Source of the DNA: Nocardioides nitrophenolicus
GTDB taxonomy: Bacteria > Actinomycetota > Actinomycetes > Propionibacteriales > Nocardioidaceae
Length of the DNA stretch: 64,000 nucleotides
NCBI RefSeq assembly: GCF_016907515.1
Contig: NZ_JAFBBY010000001.1
Location: forward strand, 558,001-622,000
Direction of reading: 5' to 3'
Positions within the stretch are counted from its first letter, which is position 1, and each line of letters begins with the position of its first letter. The translations under genes and the position numbers were made by a program. Of the stretch, positions 23,688 to 31,227 are shown piece by piece. Below the pieces are notes generated by a model, which ran no database searches, was not told the origin of the DNA, and saw only the letters and a program-made list of their open reading frames with translations.

Positions 23688-24998
23688 GTGACGCCGAGCA
23701 TCCTCTGGTTCCGCCGCGACCTGCGCCTCGGCGACCACCCCGCCCTGCTGGCCGCGGCCGCGGACGGCCCGGTGCTGCCGCTGTTCGTCCTCGACCCGGT
23801 GCTCTGGGGCGCGTCCGGCGACGTGCGCCGCGCCTTCCTGCTGCGCACCCTGCGCGCCCTCGACGCCGACCTGCGCCGCCACGGCCCGGGCCTGGTGGTC
23901 CGCGCCGGACGCCCCGAGACGGTGCTGCCGGCGCTCGTCGCGGAGGTCGGGGCGCGCGCGGTGCACGTCAGTGCCGACTTCGCTCCCTACGGCGCCGCGC
24001 GGGACGCCCGCGTGGAGGAGGCGTTGGGCGAGCTGCCGCTGGTCCGCACCGGGTCGCCGTACGCCATCGCTCCGGGCCGGGTGCTGACCGGCGCCGGCAA
24101 GCCCTACCAGGTGTTCACCCCCTTCCACCGGGCGTGGGTCGAGCACGGCTGGCGCCCGCCCGCCGCGTCCGATCCCGCCGCCGTGGAGTGGGTCGGCGCG
24201 CCCGGCGACGAGCTGCCGGACGAGCCGGACGTCTCCGCGGTCGACCTCCCGGAGCCGGGCGAGGCGGCCGCGCTCGCGCGCTGGGACGCCTGGCGCGGGA
24301 CGGCGTACGACGACGTCCGCGACCGCCCCGACCTCGACGCCACCTCGCGGCTCTCCCCCGACCTGCGCTGGGGCACGATCCACCCGCGCACCGTCCTCGC
24401 CGACCTCGATGCGCGCAACCCGCACGCGGCCACCTTCCGCAAGGAGCTGGCCTGGCGGGAGTTCTACGCGCACGTGCTGCACCACTGGCCGGCGTCCGCG
24501 CGGGAGTACTTCCGCCCCGAGCTGCGCGGCCTGCCCTATATCACCGGGGCGGAGCTGCGCCGGCGGCTGGACGCCTGGACGGCGGGACGCACCGGCTACC
24601 CGATCGTCGACGCCGGGATGCGACAGCTGCTCGCCGAGGGCTGGATGCACAACCGGGTCCGGATGATCGTGGCGTCCTTCCTGGTCAAGGACCTGCACGT
24701 CGAGTGGCAGCACGGCGCCCGGCACTTCATGACCCACCTGGTCGACGGCGACCTGGCGAGCAACCAGCACAACTGGCAGTGGGTGGCCGGCTGCGGGACC
24801 GACGCGGCGCCGTACTTCCGGGTGTTCAACCCGACCACGCAGGCCAAGAAGTTCGACCCCGACGGGGCGTACGTGCGGCGCTGGGTGCCCGAGCTCGCCG
24901 ACCCGGACCAGGGTGGGTATCCCGAGCCGATCGTCGACCACGCGGAGCAGCGCGCGGCGACCCTGGAGGCCTACCAGCTGCTCCGGAGGCACGGCTGA
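23688..24998 (+). CDS. phr: Deoxyribodipyrimidine photolyase
   Basis: A 436-residue DNA repair flavoprotein that splits UV-induced pyrimidine dimers using light. The N-terminal antenna-binding alpha/beta domain starts ILWFRRDLRLGDHPALL. The C-terminal FAD domain (from about residue 230) carries RTGYPIVDAGMRQLLAEGW, MHNRVRMIVASFLVKDL, and SNQHNWQWVAGCGTDAAPYF, the class I CPD photolyase signatures with the tryptophans of the electron chain. Length is slightly short but complete. GTG start at 23688. It overlaps the downstream hydrolase by one base (TGATG). Confidence 0.93.
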   Translation: MTPSILWFRRDLRLGDHPALLAAAADGPVLPLFVLDPVLWGASGDVRRAFLLRTLRALDADLRRHGPGLVVRAGRPETVLPALVAEVGARAVHVSADFAPYGAARDARVEEALGELPLVRTGSPYAIAPGRVLTGAGKPYQVFTPFHRAWVEHGWRPPAASDPAAVEWVGAPGDELPDEPDVSAVDLPEPGEAAALARWDAWRGTAYDDVRDRPDLDATSRLSPDLRWGTIHPRTVLADLDARNPHAATFRKELAWREFYAHVLHHWPASAREYFRPELRGLPYITGAELRRRLDAWTAGRTGYPIVDAGMRQLLAEGWMHNRVRMIVASFLVKDLHVEWQHGARHFMTHLVDGDLASNQHNWQWVAGCGTDAAPYFRVFNPTTQAKKFDPDGAYVRRWVPELADPDQGGYPEPIVDHAEQRAATLEAYQLLRRHG

Positions 24999-25621
24999 TG
25001 ACGCCGTCGATCACCGACAGCTGGCTCCCGGCGCGGCCGCGGGCGATCGCGCTGGTGCTGCACGGCGGCGCCGAGCACGGCACCGACCCCCTCGACGGCC
25101 GCAGCCTGCCGTGGCGCCGCGGCCGCACCCTGGCCCGCCATCTCGCCGCGGCCGTGACGCGCGACGACATCGGCGTGCTGCTGCTGCGCTACCGGGTCAA
25201 GGGCTGGAACGCCGGGCACGACGCGGTGCCGCCGCCTGTCGCCGACGCCCGCTGGGCGCTCGACGAGATCGCCCGCACCCACGACCTCCCCGTCGCGGTC
25301 CTCGGCCACTCGATGGGCGCCCGCACCGGCGTCGCCGTCGCCGACCACCCGTCGATGCGCGGCGTGGTCGCGCTCGCCCCCTGGCTTCCGCCCGACGACC
25401 CGGTCGCGCCGCTGACCGGCAAGCTGCTCCGCGCCGCCCACGGCCGCCGCGACCGGATCACCTCGCCCCGCGCCACCCGGGCCTTCGTCGCCCGGGCGGC
25501 CGCGGTCGCCGACGCGGAGTTCACCGACATGGGCGCCGTCGGGCACTACCTGCTCCGGCGGATGGCGCTGTGGGACGCGTACGCCGCGGCAAGCGTGCGG
25601 GAGGTGCTCGCGCCGGGCTAA
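24998..25621 (+). CDS. Alpha/beta hydrolase
   Basis: A 207-residue alpha/beta-hydrolase fold protein. The oxyanion region is VLHGGAEHGTD near residue 20, the nucleophile elbow is GHSMGAR near residue 103, and a late histidine is in GHYLLRR. An acidic partner is not certain by eye. Its ATG overlaps the photolyase stop, so translation is coupled. Such pairs probably reflect shared transcription rather than shared function. Substrate unknown. Confidence 0.83.
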   Translation: MTPSITDSWLPARPRAIALVLHGGAEHGTDPLDGRSLPWRRGRTLARHLAAAVTRDDIGVLLLRYRVKGWNAGHDAVPPPVADARWALDEIARTHDLPVAVLGHSMGARTGVAVADHPSMRGVVALAPWLPPDDPVAPLTGKLLRAAHGRRDRITSPRATRAFVARAAAVADAEFTDMGAVGHYLLRRMALWDAYAAASVREVLAPG

Positions 25622-25647
25622 GCCTGGGTGCGTGCCGCCCACCCGGG

Positions 25648-26832
25648 TCAGGACGGCCAGCCGGTGTACCCCTCCGCCAGGTAGGTCGACCCGGCCGTCG
25701 AGGTGACCAGCGAGGTCAGCTCGCCGACCTGCCGGCGTACGTCGAAGTCGCTCGCCTCGGGCAGCCGGTGCAGCATCGTGGTCATCCAGTAGGAGAAGTG
25801 CTGCGCCTTCCAGACCCGCCGCAGGGCCCGTTCGGCGTACCGGTCGAGGGCCGTCTCGTCGCCACGAAGGTGCAGCTCGAGCTCCTCGGCGAGCACCCGG
25901 ACGTCGGCCAGCGCCAGGTTGAGGCCCTTGGCGCCGGTCGGTGGCACGGTGTGGGCGGCGTCGCCGGCGAGCACCAGGTTGCCGTGACGCATCGGCTCCT
26001 GGACGAAGCTGCGGAACGGCAGCACCACCTTCGAGGTGATCGGCCCCTCCTTCAGCACGTAGCCGTTGGCGCCGACCCGGGCCTGGAGCTCGGCCCAGAT
26101 CCGGTCGTCGGACCAGGCGGCGACGTCCTCGGCCGGGTCGCACTGGAAGTACATCCGCTGCAGGCTCTCGGTGCGCTGGCTGATCAGCGCGAAGCCGCGC
26201 TCGGAGTGGCTGTAGATCAGCTCCTCGCTGCTGGGCGGCGCCTCGCAGAGGATGCCGAACCAGGCGAAGGGGTACTCGCGGAAGAACTGCCGGCGCAGCG
26301 ACTCCGGGAACTCGTGGCGGCAGATGCTGCGCGAGCCGTCGGAGCCGACCAGGGTCCGGGCCGCGACCTCGTGGCGTACGCCGTCGGCGTCGGTGAACCT
26401 CATCAGCGGCCGGTCGCCGGTGATGTCGGCGACCGACACCTCGCTCACCCCGAACCGGACGTCCCCGCCGTCGCGCGCGCGGGCGTCGGCGAGGTCGATG
26501 AACACGTCGGTCTGCGGGTAGAGCTGCACGGACGCGCCGACCAGCGCCTCGAAGTCGATCCGGTGCCCGCCGCCACCGAAGGCGAGGTCGATCCCGGCAT
26601 GCCGGTAGCCGTCGCGCAGCACCCGGTCGGAGACGCCGCTGTCGGTGAGCAGCCGCACGCTGTCCTGCTCCAGGATCCCGGCCCGGTGGGTGTTCTCGAT
26701 CTCGACGCGGCTGCGGACGTCGATCGCGACCGATTCGATCCCGGCGCGCTGCAGCAGGTGCGCGAGCATCAGGCCCGCCGGCCCGGCGCCGACGATGGCG
26801 ACCTCGGTGGTGGTGGGGGTCGGGGCGGTCAT
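25648..26832 (-). CDS. pobA: 4-hydroxybenzoate 3-monooxygenase
   Basis: A 394-residue flavoprotein hydroxylase converting 4-hydroxybenzoate, NADPH and O2 to protocatechuate. The FAD motif is VAIVGAGPAGLMLAHLLQRA, the DG motif is LVGSDGSRS, and the second FAD motif is LAGDAAHTVPPTGAKGLNLA. RAGILEQDSVRLL, typical of PobA, follows the first strand. Length equals that of the classical Pseudomonas enzyme. It is the last gene of the pcaHGBDC-pobA operon, overlapping pcaC by four bases, and feeds protocatechuate to the PcaHG dioxygenase encoded by the same transcript. It also links the neighbouring cre cluster, which ends in 4-hydroxybenzoate, to ring cleavage. Confidence 0.95.
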   Translation of the reverse strand: MTAPTPTTTEVAIVGAGPAGLMLAHLLQRAGIESVAIDVRSRVEIENTHRAGILEQDSVRLLTDSGVSDRVLRDGYRHAGIDLAFGGGGHRIDFEALVGASVQLYPQTDVFIDLADARARDGGDVRFGVSEVSVADITGDRPLMRFTDADGVRHEVAARTLVGSDGSRSICRHEFPESLRRQFFREYPFAWFGILCEAPPSSEELIYSHSERGFALISQRTESLQRMYFQCDPAEDVAAWSDDRIWAELQARVGANGYVLKEGPITSKVVLPFRSFVQEPMRHGNLVLAGDAAHTVPPTGAKGLNLALADVRVLAEELELHLRGDETALDRYAERALRRVWKAQHFSYWMTTMLHRLPEASDFDVRRQVGELTSLVTSTAGSTYLAEGYTGWPS

Positions 26833-27209
26833 CGGTCCAGCTCCTCGAGGACGCCCTTCGCGACGGCGAAGGCGTGGTTGGCAGCGGGGACGCCGCAGTA
26901 GACGCCGGCCTGCAGGATCACCTCGGCGATCTCGTCGTCGCCGAGCCCGTTGGTGCGCGCGGCACGCACGTGCATCGCGAACTCCTCCCAGTGCCCGAGC
27001 GCGATCATCGCGGTCAGGACGGCGACCGAGCGGGTCCGGCGGTCCAGGCCGGGGCGGGTCCACACGCTGCCCCAGGCGTAGCGGGTGATCAGCTCCTGGA
27101 AGTCCTGGGTGAACGGGGTCTTCGCGGCTTCCGCGCGGTCGACGTGCGCGTCGCCGAGCACCTCGCGGCGAACCGTCATGCCGGCGTCGAAGGGGTCGTC
27201 GTAGGTCAT
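26829..27209 (-). CDS. pcaC: 4-carboxymuconolactone decarboxylase
   Basis: A 126-residue decarboxylase that turns gamma-carboxymuconolactone into 3-oxoadipate enol-lactone. Signatures: RREVLGDAHVDRAEAAKTPF at residues 14-33, YAWGSVWTRPGLDRRTRS, and the AhpD-like stretch with EEFAMHVRAARTNGLGDDEI. It is a separate gene here; in many actinobacteria this domain is fused to PcaD as PcaL. It overlaps pcaD upstream and pobA downstream by four bases each. Confidence 0.95.
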   Translation of the reverse strand: MTYDDPFDAGMTVRREVLGDAHVDRAEAAKTPFTQDFQELITRYAWGSVWTRPGLDRRTRSVAVLTAMIALGHWEEFAMHVRAARTNGLGDDEIAEVILQAGVYCGVPAANHAFAVAKGVLEELDR

Positions 27210-27958
27210 CGGTCGGTCTCCAGGAAGCGGGTGATCAGGGCCGCGGTCGCGGCCGGGTCCTCGGCGGGGGGCAGGTGGGCGACGTCGTCGAGCACGACCT
27301 CGACCTGGTCGGGGGTGACCACGACGTCGTGCGCGCCGCCGGCCACCAGCAGCGGCACCGGCGCGAACGCGATCCGGTCGCGGACGTCGTAGGTCGCGAG
27401 CGCCTCGCAGGCCAGGGCGTAGGACTCGTCGTCGACGGACTGCAACGCGAGCAGCAGCCCGCTGCCGGTCGCCGGGTCGCGCTCGAGGAAGCCGGGCGCG
27501 AACCAGCGCGCCGCGGACCCCTCGACCATGGCGGCGGTCCCGGCCGCGCGGACGTACGCCGCCCGCTCGTGCCAGCCCTCCGGCGTACCGATCCGCGGGG
27601 CGGACGCCAGGGTCACCACCGCGTCGAAGGGCCCCGGCTCGACGGCGATCGTGAAGCCGACGGCGCCACCGAGCGAGACGCCGGCGTAGGCCACCGGGCG
27701 CCCGGCGGCGATCCCCGCGGCCCGGTCGCGGACGGCGGCGGCCAGGTCGGCGACGGTGAACGCCGACGTCGTGGGCGCACCGGCACCATGGCCGGGCAGG
27801 TCCCAGCCGACGACCTGCCAGGTCGCCGGGAGCAGGGCGGCGCAGCGCGACCAGAGGTCGGCGACCCCGGTGCCGAGGGAGGGACCCACGACGAGGACCC
27901 GCTCGGCGTCCGCGCCTCGCTCGGCACCGGTGAGCTGGGTGCAGGTCAGCTCAACCAC
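27206..27958 (-). CDS. pcaD: 3-oxoadipate enol-lactonase
   Basis: A 250-residue alpha/beta hydrolase that opens 3-oxoadipate enol-lactone to 3-oxoadipate. VLVVGPSLGTGVADLW is the oxyanion region, YAGVSLGGAVGF the nucleophile elbow with Ser, and AGGAHDVVVTPDQ the acidic segment. The catalytic His is probably in VAHLPPAEDP. The GTG start at 27958 was chosen because the fold begins immediately after it; it overlaps the pcaB stop by eight bases (GTGGTTGA). Not fused to PcaC. Confidence 0.93.
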   Translation of the reverse strand: MVELTCTQLTGAERGADAERVLVVGPSLGTGVADLWSRCAALLPATWQVVGWDLPGHGAGAPTTSAFTVADLAAAVRDRAAGIAAGRPVAYAGVSLGGAVGFTIAVEPGPFDAVVTLASAPRIGTPEGWHERAAYVRAAGTAAMVEGSAARWFAPGFLERDPATGSGLLLALQSVDDESYALACEALATYDVRDRIAFAPVPLLVAGGAHDVVVTPDQVEVVLDDVAHLPPAEDPAATAALITRFLETDR

Positions 27959-29096
27959 GGGTCTCCTCCCAGCGGGCGACGGCGAGGTCGACGAGGCGGC
28001 CGGCCGCGCCGGTCCCGCCCCGGTCGTCGAGGCTGCCGGTCGCGGTGGCCGCATCGACGCGGGCGGCCATCGCGGAGGTGTCGACCTGCAGGCCGGCGAC
28101 GACCTCGGCAGCCTGGCTCGCCGCGGTGACGGCGAGCTCCAGGAGCCGGGTCAGGACGGGCCACTCGGCGTGCCAGGCTCCGTCGGGCCGCTCGTCGACG
28201 GCGCCGGCCGCGGACAGGTGGAGCTGGGCGGCGAGGCCCGGTGCCTGCTGCGCGGCGGCGTGCACGAGGACGGACAGGACCGGGTTCTGCTTGTGCGGCA
28301 TCGTCGAGGAGCCACCGCGCCCGGCGACGGCGCCCTCGCGGACCTCGGCGACCTCGGGGCGGCCGAGCAGCAGCACGTCGGCCGCGACGACACCGAGGGC
28401 GTCGGTGGCGGTGGTGAGCGCGTCGCCGATCGCCGTGACCGTCGCGCGCCGGGTGTGCCACGGCAGCACGGCCGCATCGAGACCGAGAGCGGCGGCGAGC
28501 GCGGGCAGCGCCTCGGGCTCGGCCAACAGCGCGCGGGTGCCCGCCGCGCCGCCGTACTGCACCGGGAAGGTCAGCGCGTCCAGCCGCGTGACGGCGTCGT
28601 CGACGCCGGCCAGCCACTGGGCCACCCGCAGCCCGAAGGTGGTCGGGACCGCCCACTGGGTGAGCGTCCGCGCCACCGCGATGTCGTCGCGGTGGGTCCG
28701 GGCGAGAGTCGCGAGGGCGTCGCCGGTGGCGACCAGGTCCGCACGCACGCGGGCCACGGCGTCGCGGGCGAGCAGGACCAGCGCGGTGTCGACGACGTCC
28801 TGGCTGGTGAGCCCGCGGTGCACGGCACCCGAGGCGTCGCCGGCGGCAGCGCGCAGCGACTCGACCAGGGGGACCACGGGGTTGCCGGCGGTCTCGGCCG
28901 CGACCGCCAATGCGGTCAGGTCGACGTCGAGCCCGGCCGCCGCCTCGGCGACCTCCGCGGCCTCGGCGTCGGTCGCGACCCCGGCGGCGACGAGCGCCCG
29001 GGCCCAGGCGGTCTCGACCCGCAGCAGCGCCGCCAGCACCGCCGTGTCGTCGGCGATCCCGGCGGCCCGGTGCGCGCCGGGACGCAGCAGGCTCAT
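27951..29096 (-). CDS. pcaB: 3-carboxy-cis,cis-muconate cycloisomerase
   Basis: A 381-residue member of the fumarase/aspartase superfamily that cyclises 3-carboxymuconate to gamma-carboxymuconolactone. The family signature GSSTMPHKQNPVLS lies near residue 265. TSQDVVDTALVLLARD near 97 and QWAVPTTFGLRVAQWLAGVD near 148 are typical conserved regions. It is shorter than the ~450-residue proteobacterial enzyme because the C-terminal domain is reduced, as in other actinobacteria. It is coupled to pcaG (ATGA) and pcaD. Confidence 0.93.
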   Translation of the reverse strand: MSLLRPGAHRAAGIADDTAVLAALLRVETAWARALVAAGVATDAEAAEVAEAAAGLDVDLTALAVAAETAGNPVVPLVESLRAAAGDASGAVHRGLTSQDVVDTALVLLARDAVARVRADLVATGDALATLARTHRDDIAVARTLTQWAVPTTFGLRVAQWLAGVDDAVTRLDALTFPVQYGGAAGTRALLAEPEALPALAAALGLDAAVLPWHTRRATVTAIGDALTTATDALGVVAADVLLLGRPEVAEVREGAVAGRGGSSTMPHKQNPVLSVLVHAAAQQAPGLAAQLHLSAAGAVDERPDGAWHAEWPVLTRLLELAVTAASQAAEVVAGLQVDTSAMAARVDAATATGSLDDRGGTGAAGRLVDLAVARWEETRG

Positions 29097-29641
29097 GACC
29101 GGTGCCGCGGGTAGCTCAGGAAGACCGTCTCGCGGTCCCCCTGCAGGTGGACGTCGAACCGCAGGCTGCCGTCGGCCTCGCGCTCGACCCGCAGTGTCGC
29201 GGCGTCCTCGGCCGGCAGGCCGGCGAGGAGGTCGTCGGACTCCCCCGGCAGGTAGGCGCGGGTGAACAGCCGGTCGAGCAGGCCGCGGGCGAAGACGGTC
29301 ACGGCGAAGAAGGCCGCTCCCCCGTCGACACCGGCGGGCTCCACCGTCGTGAAGGCGTAGCGCCCGGACGCGTCGGTCGCCGCCCGGCCCCAGCCGGTGA
29401 ACCGGCCGTCGCGGCGCAGCGAGCCCTCGACCCGCGGCACCCGGCCGGCCGGGTCGGCCTGCCGGAGCTCGAGGAGCGCGTCGGGGACGGGGGCTCCGGC
29501 GCCGTCGTAGACGGTGCCGTGGAGGCGGACCGCGCCGACCGTGCCGGCGGGGACCAGGAACGGACCGCCGGCGTACGGCAGCGCGTAGTGGAAGAACGGG
29601 CCGATGGTCTGCCCGGGGGTGGGCGCGAGGGTCTCACTCAT
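29093..29641 (-). CDS. pcaG: Protocatechuate 3,4-dioxygenase, alpha subunit
   Basis: A 182-residue alpha subunit of the intradiol ring-cleavage enzyme. TPGQTIGPFFHYALPY near the N-terminus and the barrel segment VRLHGTVYDGAGAPVPDALL are typical. The alpha subunit lacks the metal-binding Tyr/His set but shapes the active site together with PcaH. ATG 29641 overlaps the pcaH stop by eight bases (ATGAGTGA); an upstream GTG at 29650 is less likely. Confidence 0.95.
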   Translation of the reverse strand: MSETLAPTPGQTIGPFFHYALPYAGGPFLVPAGTVGAVRLHGTVYDGAGAPVPDALLELRQADPAGRVPRVEGSLRRDGRFTGWGRAATDASGRYAFTTVEPAGVDGGAAFFAVTVFARGLLDRLFTRAYLPGESDDLLAGLPAEDAATLRVEREADGSLRFDVHLQGDRETVFLSYPRHRS

Positions 29642-30410
29642 GGTCGGCACGCTCCAACGGGGTCGCGTGGGTGCCGGTCAGCACGATGTCCCAGCGGTAG
29701 CCGGTCGCCCACTCGTGGGTGGTCAGGTCATGGTCGTAGGTGGCGACCAGGCGCTCGCGCACCGACGGCTCGGTGATCGACTGGTAGATCGGGTCGAGCG
29801 CGAACAGCGGATCGCCGGGGAAGTACATCTGGGTGACCAGGCGCTGGGTGAACTCGGTGCCGAACAGCGAGAAGTGGATGTGCGCGGGCCGCCAGGCGTT
29901 GAGGTGGTTGCGCCACGGGTACGGGCCCGGCTTGATGGTGGTGAACCGGTAGACCCCGTCGCCGTCGGTCAGGCAGCGCCCGACGCCGGTGAAGTTGGGG
30001 TCGACCGGCGCGGGGTGCTGGTCGCGCTTGTGGATGTAGCGTCCGCCCGCGTTGGCCTGCCAGATCTCGACCAGCTGGTGGCGCACCGGGCGCCCGTCGC
30101 CGTCGAGGACCTGCCCGGTGACCAGCATCCGCTCGCCGATCGGCTCGCCGCCGTGCTGGATGGTGAGGTCGGCCTCGACCGGGTCGAGGTCGGAGTGCCC
30201 GAACACCGGCGCCACCAGCTCGATCCCCTCGGGGTCGGCGTGGCGCGGGTCCTTGGTGGGGTGGCGCAGCACGGAGCTGCGGTACGGCGGGAAGTCGATC
30301 CGCGGCTGCGGCGCACCCGGTGCGGTCGCGGCCTGCGCCTCGGCGATCTCGGCGGTGATGCGCGCCTGGGTCTCCAGTGCCGGCGTGGCGGTGGTCGTGG
30401 TCACGGTCAC
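29634..30410 (-). CDS. pcaH: Protocatechuate 3,4-dioxygenase, beta subunit
   Basis: A 258-residue beta subunit carrying the non-haem Fe(III) site that cleaves protocatechuate to 3-carboxy-cis,cis-muconate. Iron ligands are recognisable: Tyr in NAGGRYIHKRDQ, and Tyr plus two His in GPYPWRNHLNAWRPAHIHFS. The N-terminal arm PPYRSSVLRHPTKDP is characteristic of the beta chain. GTG start at 30410; other GTGs nearby make the exact start uncertain by a few codons. First gene of the pca-pob operon, divergent from pcaR across 62 bp that hold an IclR-like site. Confidence 0.95.
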   Translation of the reverse strand: MTVTTTTATPALETQARITAEIAEAQAATAPGAPQPRIDFPPYRSSVLRHPTKDPRHADPEGIELVAPVFGHSDLDPVEADLTIQHGGEPIGERMLVTGQVLDGDGRPVRHQLVEIWQANAGGRYIHKRDQHPAPVDPNFTGVGRCLTDGDGVYRFTTIKPGPYPWRNHLNAWRPAHIHFSLFGTEFTQRLVTQMYFPGDPLFALDPIYQSITEPSVRERLVATYDHDLTTHEWATGYRWDIVLTGTHATPLERADHE

Positions 30411-30447
30411 ACGCTAGGCGGCGGGGCGCGATCCGCGCGATAGAGTT

Positions 30448-30464
30448 CTTCCACTGAGCGAAAG
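30448..30464. promoter_or_regulatory. Probable IclR-type operator between pcaH and pcaR
   Basis: CTTCCACTGAGCGAAAG in the pcaH-pcaR intergenic region agrees with the repeated cre operator CTTCCGGTGGACGGAAG at 12 of 17 positions and keeps an imperfect dyad (CTTCC and GAAAG). It ends eight bases before the pcaR start, where an autoregulating PcaR-type protein would bind. Confidence 0.4.
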
Positions 30465-30472
30465 GCCCTGCG

Positions 30473-31219
30473 TTGGCTGGCAACACGTCCGTCCCGGGCG
30501 CGACCGTCGTGTCGCGTAGTCTCGCGCTGCTCTTCGCCTTCGACGAGACCCATCGCCGGCTGACGCTGTCCGAGCTGGCCCGCCGGGCCGGGCTGCCCCT
30601 CCCCACCACCCACCGGCTGGTCGGCGAGCTGGTCGCCGGGGGCGCACTGGTGCGCCGGCCCACCGGGGAGTACGTCGTCGCCCGGCGGCTGTGGCAGGTC
30701 GGCCTGCTCGCCCCCGTCGAGACCGGGCTGCGCGAGGTCGCCGCGCCGTTCATGAACGACCTGCACGCCGCCACCCGCGCGACCGTCCACCTCGCCGTTC
30801 GCGAGGGCACCGAGGTGCTCTACCTCGAGCGCCTCTCCGGCCGCGCGTCGGTCCCGGTCGTCAGCACCGTCGGCTCACGACTCCCGCTCCACGCCACCGG
30901 GGTCGGCAAGGTGCTGCTCGCCCACGCACCCGAGGACGTCGTGACCGCCTCGCTCGCGCGGCTGGCCCGGGTCACGCCGTTCACCATCACCCAGCCGGCC
31001 CGGATGCGCGAGCAGCTCGACCAGATCCGCCACGACGGCTATGCCACCACCGTCGAGGAGATGACGCTGGGCGCCTGCTCGGTCGCGGTCCCCGTCTCCG
31101 CCGGCAGCCGTGTCGTCGCCGCCCTCGGCGTCGTCGTACCGTCGCTCAAGCGGGACCGGGCCCGCCTGGTCGCGGCGCTCCAGGTCGCGGCGCAGGGCGT
31201 CGGTCGCTCGGTGGGCTGA
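30473..31219 (+). CDS. pcaR: IclR-family regulator of the pca operon
   Basis: A 248-residue IclR regulator. The N-terminal winged helix (about 12-70) reads TLSELARRAGLPLPTTHRLV and GELVAGGALVRRPTGEYVV. The effector domain (about 85-240) has SRLPLHATGVGKVLLAHAPE and GACSVAVPVSAGSRVVAALG. The start is TTG at 30473, with GAAAGG eight to nine bases upstream. Divergent from pcaH, the standard position for the PcaR/PcaU group, which responds to protocatechuate or 3-oxoadipate. It is a paralogue of the IclR protein at 40965-41756. The symbol is given by position and family. Confidence 0.85.
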   Translation: MAGNTSVPGATVVSRSLALLFAFDETHRRLTLSELARRAGLPLPTTHRLVGELVAGGALVRRPTGEYVVARRLWQVGLLAPVETGLREVAAPFMNDLHAATRATVHLAVREGTEVLYLERLSGRASVPVVSTVGSRLPLHATGVGKVLLAHAPEDVVTASLARLARVTPFTITQPARMREQLDQIRHDGYATTVEEMTLGACSVAVPVSAGSRVVAALGVVVPSLKRDRARLVAALQVAAQGVGRSVG

Positions 31220-31227
31220 GCCCGCGC

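Noticed and set aside
22011-24992. A 993-codon minus-strand open frame
   Set aside because: Antisense shadow of the GMC oxidoreductase and photolyase genes; no domain, no ribosome-binding site.
22001-25621. A 1206-codon plus-strand open frame across the GMC, photolyase and hydrolase genes
   Set aside because: Only its last part is real (the hydrolase from 24998). The rest is the wrong frame of two clear enzymes and is rich in Arg and Pro.
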